Source: Alphaproteobacteria bacterium (GTDB lineage: Bacteria; Pseudomonadota; Alphaproteobacteria; 16-39-46). Taken from it: a stretch of 47,767 bases of DNA. The notes beneath the pieces were generated by a model. The model saw nothing but the letters and a program-made list of their open reading frames with translations, ran no database searches and was not told where the DNA came from. Below, piece by piece: positions 1-9,545 of this stretch (within the stretch, counting starts at the first letter, position 1; every line of letters starts with the position of its first letter). Position numbers and translations under genes: made by a program. Location: contig JAGYKM010000008.1 in assembly GCA_018401675.1 (NCBI GenBank), forward strand, positions 1-47,767, given 5' to 3'.

Positions 1-738
1 GGGAGGGAGATCAAAAAAAGGACACAGATTAATTAAAACTTCTGAGGACTTCATCAATAAAAGAATTTCAATGAGATGAGGGCTTTTGATTATCTTAAAA
101 AATTCTTCTTGTTTCCGTTCTCGAGAGAGACGTTTGAGGTGCGGTGCATAGGTTTGAAAGACGCTCATAAGGGTAGGGGAAAGGTGAGGGGTCCCAAAAC
201 AAGCACTCATCCGAAACCATCTCAAGAGACGGAGATAATCTTCCTGGATACGTATTTTAGGGTTGCCTACAAATTGAACTATTTTGTTCTCCAAATCAAA
301 GAGTCCGCCTACGGAATCATAAATCTGGCCATTCCAGTCCATATAAAGAGCATTGATGGTAAAGTCTCGTCGCAAGGCATCTTGTTGCCAGTCTTTGAGA
401 TAGGCCACTGATGTATGACGTCCATCGGGCTTTAAATCTTCTCGTAGGGTGGTAATTTCGAACGGTTTTGAGTCTACAATAGCGGTGACCGTACCATGAG
501 ATAACCCATGGGTCAGTATGGGAATGCTTTGCTTGTCCAGGCAGCTCATAACCTCCTGTGGAGAAAGAGTGGTGGCTAGATCATAGTCTTGAGGAATTTT
601 GCCCAAGAGTAGATCTCGAACGCACCCACCAGCAAAACGCACCGTGGCTTCTGATTGGTCTGGATTACCTGCTAAAGCGGCAAATAGAGACTTCAAGGAG
701 GATTGGGTTTTCCAAATTTGTTCATAAGGATAACGCAT
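1..738 (-). CDS. cca: CCA-adding tRNA nucleotidyltransferase (3' part beyond window)
   Basis: Adds or repairs the 3' CCA end of tRNAs using CTP and ATP. The frame is open for 246 codons from the ATG at 738 to the window edge, so the C-terminal part is missing only because the window ends. Visible family marks: the class II nucleotidyltransferase head with FAGGCVRDLLLG (about residues 32-43), the metal-binding DYD a few residues later, HGTVTAIV, the RRDFTINALYMD block near residue 121 and EDYLRLLRWFRMSA (about 156-169). This combination is typical of bacterial CCA/poly(A) polymerases; the RRDFTINAL block with a simple short head favours the CCA enzyme in an alphaproteobacterium. It lies 23 bp downstream of pgsA on the same strand and is probably co-transcribed. 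No clear Shine-Dalgarno sequence is visible; the frame is also open a little upstream into the end of pgsA. Confidence 0.9.
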   Translation of the reverse strand, partial: MRYPYEQIWKTQSSLKSLFAALAGNPDQSEATVRFAGGCVRDLLLGKIPQDYDLATTLSPQEVMSCLDKQSIPILTHGLSHGTVTAIVDSKPFEITTLREDLKPDGRHTSVAYLKDWQQDALRRDFTINALYMDWNGQIYDSVGGLFDLENKIVQFVGNPKIRIQEDYLRLLRWFRMSACFGTPHLSPTLMSVFQTYAPHLKRLSRERKQEEFFKIIKSPHLIEILLLMKSSEVLINLCPFFDLPP

Positions 739-761
739 GAGAATATCAGCTTTAAAATGCG

Positions 762-1343
762 TTAAGGTGACTCAATGCGGTCTTCTAAAATGGGTTTGAG
801 CGTTTCTTTCATATAAAAGAAGCCAGTAAATAAAGTAAGAATTCCCGCACCCCACAATAAGATGATTCCTGTATCTTCCATATCAAGCCCCCATACAGAA
901 ATATACCCCCCATGCCCGACCAAAAGACAGATGAGAGCTGACATTTGGATAAAGGTTTTCCACTTAGCAATAGCAGAGACTGGAATGGATATATTATACA
1001 CTGACAGGTGGACGCGGAGGCTGGAAACAAGGAGCTCTCTGGACAAGATAATCACGGCAGGAATCAAGGCGAGTCCCTGGATACGACTTGTTCCAGCCAG
1101 CATAAATAAGGTAGTGGTGATAAGTAGCTTATCCGCCACTGGATCAAGGTAGGTACCTATAGGGGTTGTTTGATGGAGATATCTTGCAAAGTATCCATCA
1201 AAAAAGTCCGTAAGACAGGCCAAAATAAATAATAGAGCGATGAGTCGATCGGTAAAAGGTGTTTGAACGTAAAATAAAAATACCAAAACAGGGATAACCG
1301 CGATACGGGATAAGGTGAGAAGATTAGGCAGTTTCCAGTTCAT
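762..1343 (-). CDS. pgsA: CDP-diacylglycerol--glycerol-3-phosphate 3-phosphatidyltransferase
   Basis: Inner-membrane enzyme making phosphatidylglycerol phosphate from CDP-diacylglycerol and glycerol-3-phosphate, the committed step to phosphatidylglycerol and cardiolipin. The 193-residue product has the usual family length. It begins MNWKLPNLLTLSRI, the typical PgsA N-terminus, and carries the full CDP-alcohol phosphotransferase signature D-G-x2-A-R-x8-G-x3-D-x3-D at about residues 49-71 (FFDGYFAR, then GTYLDPVADK). Several hydrophobic segments follow (about 7-27, 33-46, 75-105, 123-145, 158-178). It sits 44 bp downstream of uvrC, matching the uvrC-pgsA order common in Proteobacteria, and directly before cca. 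All catalytic aspartates are present, so it should be active. Confidence 0.95.
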   Translation of the reverse strand: MNWKLPNLLTLSRIAVIPVLVFLFYVQTPFTDRLIALLFILACLTDFFDGYFARYLHQTTPIGTYLDPVADKLLITTTLFMLAGTSRIQGLALIPAVIILSRELLVSSLRVHLSVYNISIPVSAIAKWKTFIQMSALICLLVGHGGYISVWGLDMEDTGIILLWGAGILTLFTGFFYMKETLKPILEDRIESP

Positions 1344-1387
1344 AAGGACCTCTGATTGTTGATTATCTTGTTAACTCAAACATATTT

Positions 1388-3278
1388 TTAGGTTTCATGA
1401 AAGTAGGAATAAAGAGTTCTGGCCAAGAATTCTGATATACCATCGACTTTAGCTAGATCAGAAACAGAAGCATGTGCGATATCTTGAGTGGACCCAAAAT
1501 GACTGAGAAGGGCACGTTTTCTTGTAGCTCCAATCCCTGGAATTTCATCAAGTTGAGATCTTAGGGACATTTTTGTGCGCTTTTTCCGATGGGTTGTGAT
1601 AGCAAACCGATGGGCTTCATCGCGTATTTTTTGTAAGAAATACAATAGAGGGTCTGAAGGAGCGAATCGAAGGGGAGGTTGGTATATTCTATATAGAGTT
1701 TCGTCTCCAGATCTTTGCGTGCCTTTAGCTATGGCTCCAAAGCAAATAGGTGATAGTCCCATTTCTGTCATGAGGGTTTTTGCAACTCCAAGTTGTCCAC
1801 GCCCTCCATCAAGGAGAATGAGATCTGGGGTGTCTGACGGAAATGAACCAGTGGGTATTTCACAAGACGCGGATTTTTGGAGATAGTGAACCTAACCGCC
1901 GCTCCAGAACGTGACGCATCATACCATAATCGTCTCCAGGAATTAAGGTAGAATCTTTAATCAGAAATTTTCGGTAGGCACTTTTTAAAAACCCCTCTTG
2001 GGTGGCCACTATCATGACCCCATAGGCATTCGTCCCTTGGAGATGACTATTATCATAAACCTCGATGCGCCGCGGCAACTCAGGGAGAGAAAAATACTCC
2101 TTAAGCCGTTCAAAAGTTTTTTGAAAAGATAGATTTTCAGCTTTGTGTCGTTTAAGGGCTTCTTGGGCATTGCTCACAGCATGGTGGACGAGGGACAAAG
2201 ATGTGCCTCGTGAGGGCATAGTTATCTTCACCTTTTTTTGATCCCGATTTTGTTTTATAGTGGACAGAGCTTCTCGAAGGGGCTCGCTCCATGGGAGGGG
2301 AAGTAGGAGTTCATCGGGTATATCATGCAGCGTATAAAATTGCATAAGGAAGGATTCTAGAAGAGCATCTTCCGTCTGCCCCTCATGTAACACGAAGAAA
2401 TAAGGTCTATTTCCCAGGCTTCGTCCATTTTGATACGAAAATACCTGAATACATCCATGAGAGGTATCTCGGCTTAGACCTATGGCGTCCATGCGCCCTT
2501 TTTTCTGGAAAGATAAGTTTTGTTGGGTTTGGATATAGCCTAAAGTCCGTATGCGATCTCTGAGTTCTCGCGCTTCTTCATAAGACTCTTGAGCGCTGGC
2601 TTTCAACATCTTTTCACTCAAACGTGCTTGTAGAGTATGAGTGCGTCCTTTTAAAAAATCTTTCGCTTCCCCAATTAAAGTACCATACTCTTTTTGGGAA
2701 ATTTTCCCCACACAAGGCGCACTGCATCTTTTAATATCATAAAGAAGACACGGGCGCTTTCGTCCTTCAAAAACCGTGTCCGTACAAGATCGAAGAAGAA
2801 AAGCTTTTTGCAAAAGAGGGAGAGTATCATGGACAGTGGAGGAAGATGGAAAAGGACCAAAATAGAGACCTTTTCTGGTTTTAGGTCCTCGGTAAACAAG
2901 AAGCTGAGGAAAGGGATGATCTTGGGCGATTAAAATATAAGGGAAAGATTTATCATCTTTTAAAAGAATATTAAAAGGCGGGCTATACCGATTTATGAGA
3001 TTGGCTTCTAAAAGCAAAGCCTCTGCCTCGGAAGCCGTGATTACGATTTCCAGGCTTCGAGTTTGATGAACCATCCTTTTTAAGCGCGTGGATAATCCCT
3101 CCCAATGAGTATAACTTCTTACTCTGGCTTTTATATTCTTTGCTTTTCCTACATAAAGGACACGCCCTTGGTCATCAATCATCCGGTAGCTGCCTGGCTC
3201 TTCCGGAAGGGTTCTAAGGATTTTCTTTAAAGCTTTAAGCCCCGGAGAGATGAGGGATTTTTCAGTTTCATCAGTCAT
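1388..3278 (-). pseudogene. uvrC: uvrC, excinuclease ABC subunit C, split by one frameshift
   Basis: UvrC makes both incisions in nucleotide excision repair after being recruited by UvrB. From the ATG at 3278 the frame has the GIY-YIG nuclease (EEPGSYRMIDDQGRVLYVGK, about residues 25-44), the UVR region and the RNase H-like domain (EVYDNSHLQGTNAYGV), then stops at 1860 after IPGDDYGMMRHVLERRLGS. The rest continues in another frame as PDLILLDGGRGQLGV, RDEAHRFAITTHRKKR and the C-terminal helix-hairpin-helix pair (IPGIGATRKRALLSHFG). Catalytic Asp/Asp/His positions all survive in the two pieces. The total, 1891 nt, is one more than a multiple of three, and deleting one base of the A5 run (T5 at 1874-1878 on the plus strand) restores the frame. 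Either a recent inactivation or a sequencing error. Start chosen at MTDETEKS because the 19 codons upstream look non-coding. Confidence 0.85.
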
Positions 3279-3359
3279 GATTAGAAAGCCTGAGGAAGGG
3301 GGATTGAGCCATCTAAAATTATGCCCGAAGGGCAAAAAGAGCTCATTTTACGAAAGACC

Positions 3360-4466
3360 TCATACATTAAACCGGAAGTGAAAGATGTCGGCTTCTTGAA
3401 CGGCGTACTCTTTTCCTTCTAAACGGAGCTTGCCTGATTGTTTAGCACCTTGCTCTCCTTTACAACTTAAATAATCGTCATAACTGATGGTTTCGGCACA
3501 AATAAATCCATGCTCAAAATCAGTATGAATGACGCCAGCCGCTTGAGGTGCCTTAGCACCTTGAGGAACGGTCCAGGCGCGGGCTTCTTTGGGTCCAATG
3601 GTGAAGAAAGTAATAAGGTTCAGTAACGCGTAACCTTCTCGTACGATCTGAGAGAGTCCTGTTTCCGAAAGACCAATAGTTTCCAGAAAGCCGCCTCTTT
3701 CAGCCTCATCAAGTTGAGAAATCTCAGCTTCAATAGCGGCTGATATGAAAACCACAGGCGTGGAGCGTTCGGTGGCGTAGGCGCGGAGGTCACGGGTATG
3801 CTCATTGTCTTTCGTCACTTCTGACTCGGCCACATTGCCCACAAATAATAAAGGTTTTGCTGTAATTAGATTTAAGACTGGCAAGAGGGGCTTCTCGTCC
3901 TTAGTAAACTGGATTGAGGTGACGGGCTTCCCCGCTTCTAATATGGGAAGAATCTTTTCAACTAAAGTAAGAAGGGTTTTGGCATCTTCTCCTTCCTTTC
4001 CTTGAAATTTAGTTCTTTTTGCAAGGGATAACTTTCTACGCTCTAAGGCTTCTAGATCAGATAAAAGAAGTTCAGTTTCAATAGTTTGGCAATCGCGTAC
4101 CGGATCTACTGACCCTTCCACGTGGGTAATATCCGTATCATCAAAGGCGCGTACCACGTGGATAATAGCATCTACTTCACGGATATGAGCTAAAAATTGA
4201 TTACCCAAACCTTCTCCCTTGCTCGCCCCTTTAACCAGACCGGCAATATCGACAAACTCTAATTGGGTGGGAAGAATGGTTTTAGAAAGTGCCAACTCCG
4301 ATAATATCTTGAGACGAGAATCAGGGACAGAAATTCTTCCCACATTAGGTTCAATGGTGCAAAAGGGGTAGTTAGCAGCTTGGGCATTGGCTGTTTCAGT
4401 TAGGGCGTTAAACAAGGTGGATTTGCCCACATTAGGAAGGCCAATAATGCCACATTTAAACCCCAT
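3360..4466 (-). CDS. ychF: redox/ribosome-binding GTPase (Obg family) YchF
   Basis: Universally conserved P-loop ATPase/GTPase of the Obg family (OLA1 in eukaryotes), binding ribosomes and involved in stress responses; cytosolic. The 368-residue product matches the family length. Visible motifs: [17 protein letters not shown] (Walker A, residues 1-17), the [12 protein letters not shown] switch region, [20 protein letters not shown] (G3, switch II) and the C-terminal TGS domain ending [11 protein letters not shown]. The start at 4466 is chosen over an in-frame ATG 120 nt upstream because the P-loop normally starts at the extreme N-terminus and AAGGA lies 7-8 nt upstream. It follows pth on the same strand, as in many alphaproteobacteria, but with an unusually wide 341-bp gap. 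Confidence 0.96.
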   Translation of the reverse strand: MGFKCGIIGLPNVGKSTLFNALTETANAQAANYPFCTIEPNVGRISVPDSRLKILSELALSKTILPTQLEFVDIAGLVKGASKGEGLGNQFLAHIREVDAIIHVVRAFDDTDITHVEGSVDPVRDCQTIETELLLSDLEALERRKLSLAKRTKFQGKEGEDAKTLLTLVEKILPILEAGKPVTSIQFTKDEKPLLPVLNLITAKPLLFVGNVAESEVTKDNEHTRDLRAYATERSTPVVFISAAIEAEISQLDEAERGGFLETIGLSETGLSQIVREGYALLNLITFFTIGPKEARAWTVPQGAKAPQAAGVIHTDFEHGFICAETISYDDYLSCKGEQGAKQSGKLRLEGKEYAVQEADIFHFRFNV

Positions 4467-4807
4467 TGCTCTGTCCTTCTCACCAATCAAAACCACTATA
4501 AAAAAATTTATGGATAGCAACCTATCACAGCTTCTTGTATCTGTCACCTTGTGAAGCTTAGAAAAATTCGACAGAATAAGGTTCATCTAGCGCAAGATTA
4601 GGAGACTTCTCATCAAAGATAGTCCATATTTTTAATAAAACTTACGGACGTGCGCTATCCCATGTCCTCCTAGAGAAAACACCTAAACAACTGCTTGAAT
4701 TTAATAAATATGGACAGCAATAATCAAGAATAAAACCCAGTCTATGGATCAATTTAAGGCACACAAACTTTTAAAATGATGTTCTGTGCAGTCTCAAAAA
4801 GACGATC
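4467..4807. other. gene-free gap between pth and ychF
   Basis: No supported gene is seen in these 341 bases. The stretch is AT-rich and contains the 94-bp inverted-repeat unit described separately (4622-4715). The ychF ribosome binding site lies at its left end. Confidence 0.6.
4622..4715. repeat. 94-bp unit bounded by inverted repeats (possible MITE remnant)
   Basis: GTCCATATTT at 4622-4631 is the exact reverse complement of AAATATGGAC at 4706-4715, and the similarity extends loosely further inward. The unit sits in the abnormally long pth-ychF gap. Small size and terminal inverted repeats suggest a miniature element or a long hairpin; there is no clear target-site duplication and no second exact copy in the window. 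Confidence 0.35.
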
Positions 4808-5395
4808 TCAGAGTTTATCGTGAATCATATCAATGAATTGGGTAGGCTTTGAGTCAAACCACAGATGAAAAGACGTGATTATAGAATCAATAACCGTTTC
4901 AATTTCAGCGGACTCTTCCTTGGAAAAGTGGCCCAGAACATACTGGGACACATTTTGAGTGGGGTGGGTAATACCTATTCTGAGTCTCCAAAACGCTGCA
5001 CCAATGTGAGAGGTTATATTTTTAAGTCCATTGTGGCCACCAGATCCACCTCCTTTTTTAAGACGAACGTCGCCTAGGGAGAGATCTATATCGTCATGGA
5101 TGACGAGAAGATTATCAGCAGGTATTTTATAGTATTGGATAATTCTACTAACTTCTTGACCTGAAAGATTCATGTAGGTTTGGGGTTTTTGAAGAATAAT
5201 GGCTTGTTCAGGTGATGAAGTGGTTTCTGCTAAGCTGAGTAAAGAGCCCCATTAGACTTAAAGGGCTAAAGAGAGCCCCTTAAACCCCTGGTGTAGAGAG
5301 TCGATGGTCATAAAACCACAGTTATGCCGGGTGTGTTCATAGGTGGGTCCAGGATTTCCCAGACCCACGATGAGTTGAGGTGCAAGAGCCGTCAT
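4808..5395 (-). pseudogene. pth: pth, peptidyl-tRNA hydrolase with two in-frame stop codons
   Basis: Peptidyl-tRNA hydrolase recycles peptidyl-tRNA dropped from ribosomes and is normally essential. Read from the ATG at 5395 the frame covers 195 codons plus stop, the normal family length, and shows [20 protein letters not shown] (catalytic His in TRHN), then LQKPQTYMNLSGQEV, IHDDIDLSLGDVRLKKGGG and SGGHNGLKNI. However codons 46 and 48 are both TAA (5258-5260 and 5252-5254). The frame is kept on both sides. The intervening bases read better as a family-like segment (FKSNGAL) in another frame, so a pair of compensating indels is as likely as two nonsense changes. The C-terminal 121 residues could start at MNLSGQ, but would lack the catalytic half. 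It lies downstream of rplY, the conserved alphaproteobacterial order. Confidence 0.85.
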
Positions 5396-5445
5396 GACAT
5401 AAGGGGATTCAGTTTAATCAAGAGCCCACCAGCCTTTTTAGGTTT

Positions 5446-6072
5446 TTATTTTGCTTCCTCAGGGGTTTCCTCTTCTTCTGAGGTCGCTTCGTCTTCAGAT
5501 TTTAGGCCTGAAGGAGCAACTATAGTCGCTATAGTTGATTCAGGAGCAAGGGTACTGGTTACGCCTGCAGGAAGGTTAATCATGCTCAGATGGATGGTTT
5601 GACCGATCTCGTATCCACCAAGATCAATAGTAAGGGATTCAGGAATCCCATCAGGAGGGCAACTGAGAAGAAGATCATGATGGACAATATTCAAAACGCC
5701 GCCTCTCTTAATACCAGGAGACTTCTCTTCGTTAAGGAAAGTAAAAGGAATCTGAACTTGAAGACGGGCAGTGGCGTCTACACGTAACAAATCAATATGC
5801 AAGGGCACATCGGTTACCGGATGAACCTGAACATTCTTGATAAGAACTTTGTGCTTCTTGCCTTCTAGAGACATTTCAAACAGGTGAGTATGATAATGGG
5901 GCTTTTGAAGTTCTTTTAAAAGTTGGTGGGCATTTATTGCGAAAGATACAGGATCTTTTTTAGCACCATAGAGAATACCTGGGATAAGACCATCCCGGCG
6001 TAATTGACGGGCAGGTCCAGTACCTAAGGCGGGCCGAGCTTGGGTTTCTAAAACAGCGATAGGACTACTCAT
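5446..6072 (-). CDS. rplY: 50S ribosomal protein L25/general stress protein Ctc
   Basis: 5S rRNA-binding ribosomal protein of the long Ctc type: N-terminal L25 domain (about residues 5-95; ARQLRRDGLIPGILYG, KVLIKNVQVHPVTDVPLHID) followed by the C-terminal TL5/Ctc beta domain and an acidic Glu-rich tail (EATSEEEETPEEAK). The 208 residues fit this type. The start at 6072 is fixed by a strong AAGGAGAG site 6-7 nt upstream; the in-frame ATG further upstream has none. pth follows on the same strand 50 bp downstream. Confidence 0.95.
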   Translation of the reverse strand: MSSPIAVLETQARPALGTGPARQLRRDGLIPGILYGAKKDPVSFAINAHQLLKELQKPHYHTHLFEMSLEGKKHKVLIKNVQVHPVTDVPLHIDLLRVDATARLQVQIPFTFLNEEKSPGIKRGGVLNIVHHDLLLSCPPDGIPESLTIDLGGYEIGQTIHLSMINLPAGVTSTLAPESTIATIVAPSGLKSEDEATSEEEETPEEAK

Positions 6073-6401
6073 GGAACTCTCCTTAAATTTATAAACACGA
6101 CGTTTGCTTGCCAACATAAGACGCGACAAGGCTTAATAAATGGCTCTCCATCACTGATTCCTAATCTTGGCCTGAGGGATGATAGGATTTTCTTCATGAT
6201 GTAGTCAATTTGTTCTGCTCATACCACGTCCTGGGTCTTGGATGCAAGTGTATCAAGTGGCCTCACCGTTCTTTCATGAAAAAAGAGATCTTAAAGATTA
6301 TGAGGTCAGTTAGAAAAATCTATAGTATTATGGGGTTAGCCTAGTACAAAAGGCGAATGGCGTATAGAGCGAAAGGGGGGAGACATTTATTAACCCTGAG
6401 T

Positions 6402-7768
6402 CTAGATAGCATTACGACGGGAGAGGGTTTTACTAAGATTTCTTTTCTTTAAGCTATGCACCGACATTATAAAGCCGAGGACGCAAAGCAAAGAGATTAT
6501 GGAAATAACGCCCAACATAAGTTGGTAGGCAGCTGGGGGATAGTAGAGTCCATCTCCCAATGAGGTGCTGGCGGGTAGAAGAGTCTCGGGCTTGAAAAAA
6601 TCGATAAAAATTCCCGAAAGATTAATGGCTGCTGACCCAAGCATCATGATGGTCATATTGGAAAAGCCAATGGCCATCCCAATAAACTTTTTAGGCAAAA
6701 AATCAATAACCATGGAAAAGAAAATAATTTGTAGACTCGCGCAAAGACCAAACAAAAGCATCATGGGCACAAGAGCCCATAGAGGGAGAGAGGGACACAC
6801 TAACGTGGCCAGAACAATGACGGGGATGATAAATCCTCCAAGACCCACAATCAACTTATGAGCGTGAAACCGGGTTGCAATTAAGGATAAGCCAGTGGCG
6901 CCAATCATCATCCCTGCATAAATGAAGGAAACTGCGGAAGAAGCAACGTCCATAGATATACCATGGTATTGGATAAGGTAAAGAGGGCCCCATTGATCAG
7001 CAAATACATATAGCAGAATGGACATGCCTCCGGTAGACGCAATTAATCCTAATAAGGGGCCATTGGAGAAAATTGATTGAAAGCCATCTAGAAGAGAAGT
7101 GCTACATTCATTTTTCTCTGCTTCTAAGGAGCTATGAATAAAATATTTCCCCATTTTTGGGTTTGGGAAAAGTAAGACGAGAAAAAGGCACGACCCAAGG
7201 CCAACATAAGAAATTCCCTCCAGTACAGGAACAAGTCCAAAGTGATCAAGTAGCACCCCTATGGGAAGTCCTCCATAAATAGCTCCCAAAAGCCCGACAC
7301 TGACGCTTAATCCTATAAGGTTCTTAAATTTTTTTTCTGCAAAAAGATCATGGGTAGCTTTTACTGTGCCAATAAAGGCGCCAGATCCACCTAAGCCGGT
7401 TAAAAAACGCCCTAGAAGGGCTACTTCGTAACTGGAGGTAAAGGAAAATAAGCAAAAGCCAAGCACGCACACACACAGAAAAAGAGGGAGGATACGCTGA
7501 GGGCCAAAATGATCCAGAAGTATGCCAGCGGGAATTTGCATACCTGCATAACCATAATAGAACAAGGAACCAAGAAGAGAGAATTCAGGACCTGAAAGGG
7601 AGAAATGATCCATTAAGCTGGGCGCTAATACGCCTAAAGATGTACGTAACACAAACTGATAAAATATAAAAAAAACGGAGCTCCCCCATAAAACCCAGGG
7701 ATAAAAGGAGTTAATTTTGCTTTCTTGTTAGAAGACGGACGGAGAGCTGGAAAATTGATAGATGTCAT
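6402..7768 (-). pseudogene. MFS transporter, frameshifted near the 5' end
   Basis: Twelve-helix major facilitator permease of unknown substrate. The likely N-terminus starts at the ATG at 7768 (MTSINFPALRPSSNKK) but runs into a wrong frame; the first transmembrane helix (PWVLWGSSVFFIFYQFVLRT), ending in the YQF-x-LR pattern typical of MFS proteins, is only read after adding one base in the TTTT run near 7695. From the GTG at 7652 the frame is open for 416 codons with the helix 2-3 loop signature (IPAGILLDHFGPQRI), the LLGRFLTGLGGSGAF helix and a second repeat. A short product starting at 7652 would lack most of helix 1 and probably not insert properly. One-base loss or sequencing error; otherwise the gene looks undamaged. 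Confidence 0.7.
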
Positions 7769-8274
7769 TTTGTGTAAAATTCTATCCTTTTTGGTAGGGT
7801 TAGAAGAAAAAGGCGGACGCTTTTCAGTTCATTTCTATCTTTGTAATGATAGTGCAATATAATTTAGCTAATGTGAGATGTTTGGGTTGTAAAATTAAGG
7901 GCAACCGTTACACTCGTTGCTCCAAAATATTTTTAAAGTGCGTCTAGTATTAATTATATGCATTTTAATCTTAAGAATCTCTACACCATAGGCTCCTAAT
8001 TCAGGTGCATAGTACCAATGAGTTTGCTCTGATCAAGAATATTCCTAAAAAAATATTTTGACAAAATTAAAATACAGTGAAAAGAAAAATTATCCTATAA
8101 AATAATATTTTTCTGTTATTTTATTAAAATGACAATTAAATGATAATATTTATAAAGTATAAGTTATTTAGTACTTAATAGGCAGCATGAAAATGAAAAT
8201 AAATCAATAACAATAACAATCTTATTTCTTTCTATTGTGCGGGTATTTCGAAATGCTTAGAAGCTGGTCTGTTG
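7769..8274. other. AT-rich intergenic stretch, no gene seen
   Basis: About 500 bases with strong A/T richness between divergent units. A TTGACA hexamer occurs near 8057 and a TATAAA near 8094, too far apart to pair with each other as a standard promoter. No reading frame, RNA or mobile element is supported. Confidence 0.5.
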
Positions 8275-8547
8275 ATGTCTCGTCCTGAGGATACGGAAAA
8301 ATGGTTAAGAATGGCTCAATCCCAGCAGCTTTTAGAAGATCTTGTTGTTAGGAGGGTTCAAGGAAGTCCCCATCTTTCAGCGGATAGAAAAAGAAAGATC
8401 TTAGATCCATACTGGGATGAAGACTTTTCCTTTGAGATTGATGTAGAGAGTGCCAAAGTTATCTTGAAGGTCCTGGATAAAGAAGAACAGGAGAGTTCGA
8501 AGAGAGGGTCCCAAATTCAACCAGAAACAGAGCTTCACCCTTTGTAA
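8275..8547 (+). CDS. small hypothetical protein
   Basis: A 90-residue soluble protein that I do not recognise. The sequence is charged throughout, with a predicted helical middle (SADRKRKILDPYWDEDFSFE, then an ESAKVILKVLDKEEQE helix) and a polar C-terminal tail rich in Glu, Gln and Ser. There is no signal peptide, membrane segment or cysteine motif. The ATG at 8275 is taken rather than the adjacent TTG; neither has a good ribosome binding site. It is in the same direction as rpmE, 172 bp upstream of it, but the gap argues against tight coupling. Codon use looks like its neighbours. Confidence 0.5.
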   Translation: MSRPEDTEKWLRMAQSQQLLEDLVVRRVQGSPHLSADRKRKILDPYWDEDFSFEIDVESAKVILKVLDKEEQESSKRGSQIQPETELHPL

Positions 8548-8719
8548 GGAAAATTTCACCTAGGCCAAAAGAGATTTCTTGCAATAAGGGCAAAATTTGA
8601 CTAAAACAATGTGAATTGATACTAAAACAAAGTTCCTATGCACAATATCCCTTAGCTCAGGTGTAAAGATGATCTTTTTCCGGAGTTGGCTTTAAGGGCG
8701 ATATCATCAAGAGGGTTTT

Positions 8720-8935
8720 ATGAAAGACGCTATTCATCCTACTTACCATACAATCACTGTGGCCATGACAGATGGCACAAGTTTTTCAACCCGATCTACC
8801 TGGGGAACCGAGGGTGCGACGTTGCGGTTGGATATTGATCCCACATCCCATCCTGCGTGGACAGGGGTCCATCGTCTTTTGGATTCTGGTGGGCAAGTGC
8901 ACAAATTCAAGAAACGTTTCCAAAACATTGGATAA
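8720..8935 (+). CDS. rpmE: 50S ribosomal protein L31
   Basis: L31 bridges the two ribosomal subunits. The 71 residues read as a complete L31: [45 protein letters not shown] and a basic end ([12 protein letters not shown]). The zinc-binding CxxC cysteines are absent, so this is the zinc-independent form as in most alphaproteobacteria. An AGAGGG element lies 5-6 nt before the ATG. Confidence 0.95.
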   Translation: MKDAIHPTYHTITVAMTDGTSFSTRSTWGTEGATLRLDIDPTSHPAWTGVHRLLDSGGQVHKFKKRFQNIG

Positions 8936-9031
8936 TCCTTGGCGAATGATCTGAGAAGATCGTGGGTTAGGGGTGATCAGTGGTTTTTCTCCTTGAACTT
9001 TTCATAAAGGATGATTAAAAGGAAATAATAA

Positions 9032-9106
9032 GGGCGATTAGCTCAGCGGTAGAGCGTCTCGTTTACACCGAGAGGGTCGGCGGTTCAATCCCGTCATCGC
9101 CCACCA
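9032..9106 (+). tRNA. tRNA-Val (anticodon TAC)
   Basis: Cloverleaf with acceptor GGGCGAT paired to ATCGCCC (9096-9102), D-arm GCTC-AGCGGTA-GAGC, anticodon stem TCTCG/CGAGA with loop TTTACAC (anticodon TAC), canonical TTCAATC T-loop, discriminator A and an encoded CCA at 9104-9106. A plausible promoter is TTGAAC near 8993 followed 17 nt later by TAAAAG. Confidence 0.95.
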
Positions 9107-9249
9107 CTAAAACAACAAGGGGGTCATAAAAGGTCTTTAGCCTCCTTAGTATACAGTATGCTAGACTAGCCACTGTATAAATCAATTAAAATACGTCTTT
9201 AACGGACAGAAGTTAAAGATGATGATGCTTTAAAAAAGGTTTCGTAATT

Positions 9250-9417
9250 ATGGCTAAGTCCAATACAATTCTTATCAAGCTCGAAAGCACTGCAGATACA
9301 GGATTTTTTTACGTGATTAAAAAAAATCCTAGAAAACTTACAGAAAAACTAGAGTTTCGTAAGTATGATCCTCGGGTTCGTAAACACGTTGCATTTAAAG
9401 AGACCAAATTGAGGTAA
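9250..9417 (+). CDS. rpmG: 50S ribosomal protein L33
   Basis: A 55-residue protein beginning [20 protein letters not shown] and ending [11 protein letters not shown], the complete alphaproteobacterial L33 pattern, including the YVIKKNPRK and LEFRKYDPR blocks. No zinc-ribbon cysteines are present, which is normal for this group. A modest AAAGG site precedes the ATG by 9-10 nt. The gene lies between tRNA-Val and the L,D-transpeptidase gene on the same strand. Confidence 0.95.
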   Translation: MAKSNTILIKLESTADTGFFYVIKKNPRKLTEKLEFRKYDPRVRKHVAFKETKLR

Positions 9418-9486
9418 CGAGATGGGTTCTGTGCCTTATTGCTAAGGCGGGGCCAAATTTCTTTAAAAACAGAGGTTGAACTCTCT

Positions 9487-9492
9487 TATAAT
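9487..9492 (+). promoter_or_regulatory. candidate -10 box for the L,D-transpeptidase gene
   Basis: A perfect TATAAT occurs 53 bp before the ATG of the following gene. The expected -35 position (TTAAAA-like) is weak, so this is a tentative sigma70-type promoter. Confidence 0.35.
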
Positions 9493-9545
9493 ACCAGATA
9501 CTATGGACCAAAGGCCAGAAGAGCCATGTTCAGGGGGAGTTTACT

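Noticed and set aside
76..411. Plus-strand frame of 111 codons at the left end
   Set aside because: It lies antisense to the clearly recognisable cca coding region and has no family resemblance.
5252..5260. Reassigned UAA codon as explanation for the stops in pth
   Set aside because: TAA ends many intact genes in the window (for example rpmG, def-region genes, yejA), so a recoded UAA is not plausible.
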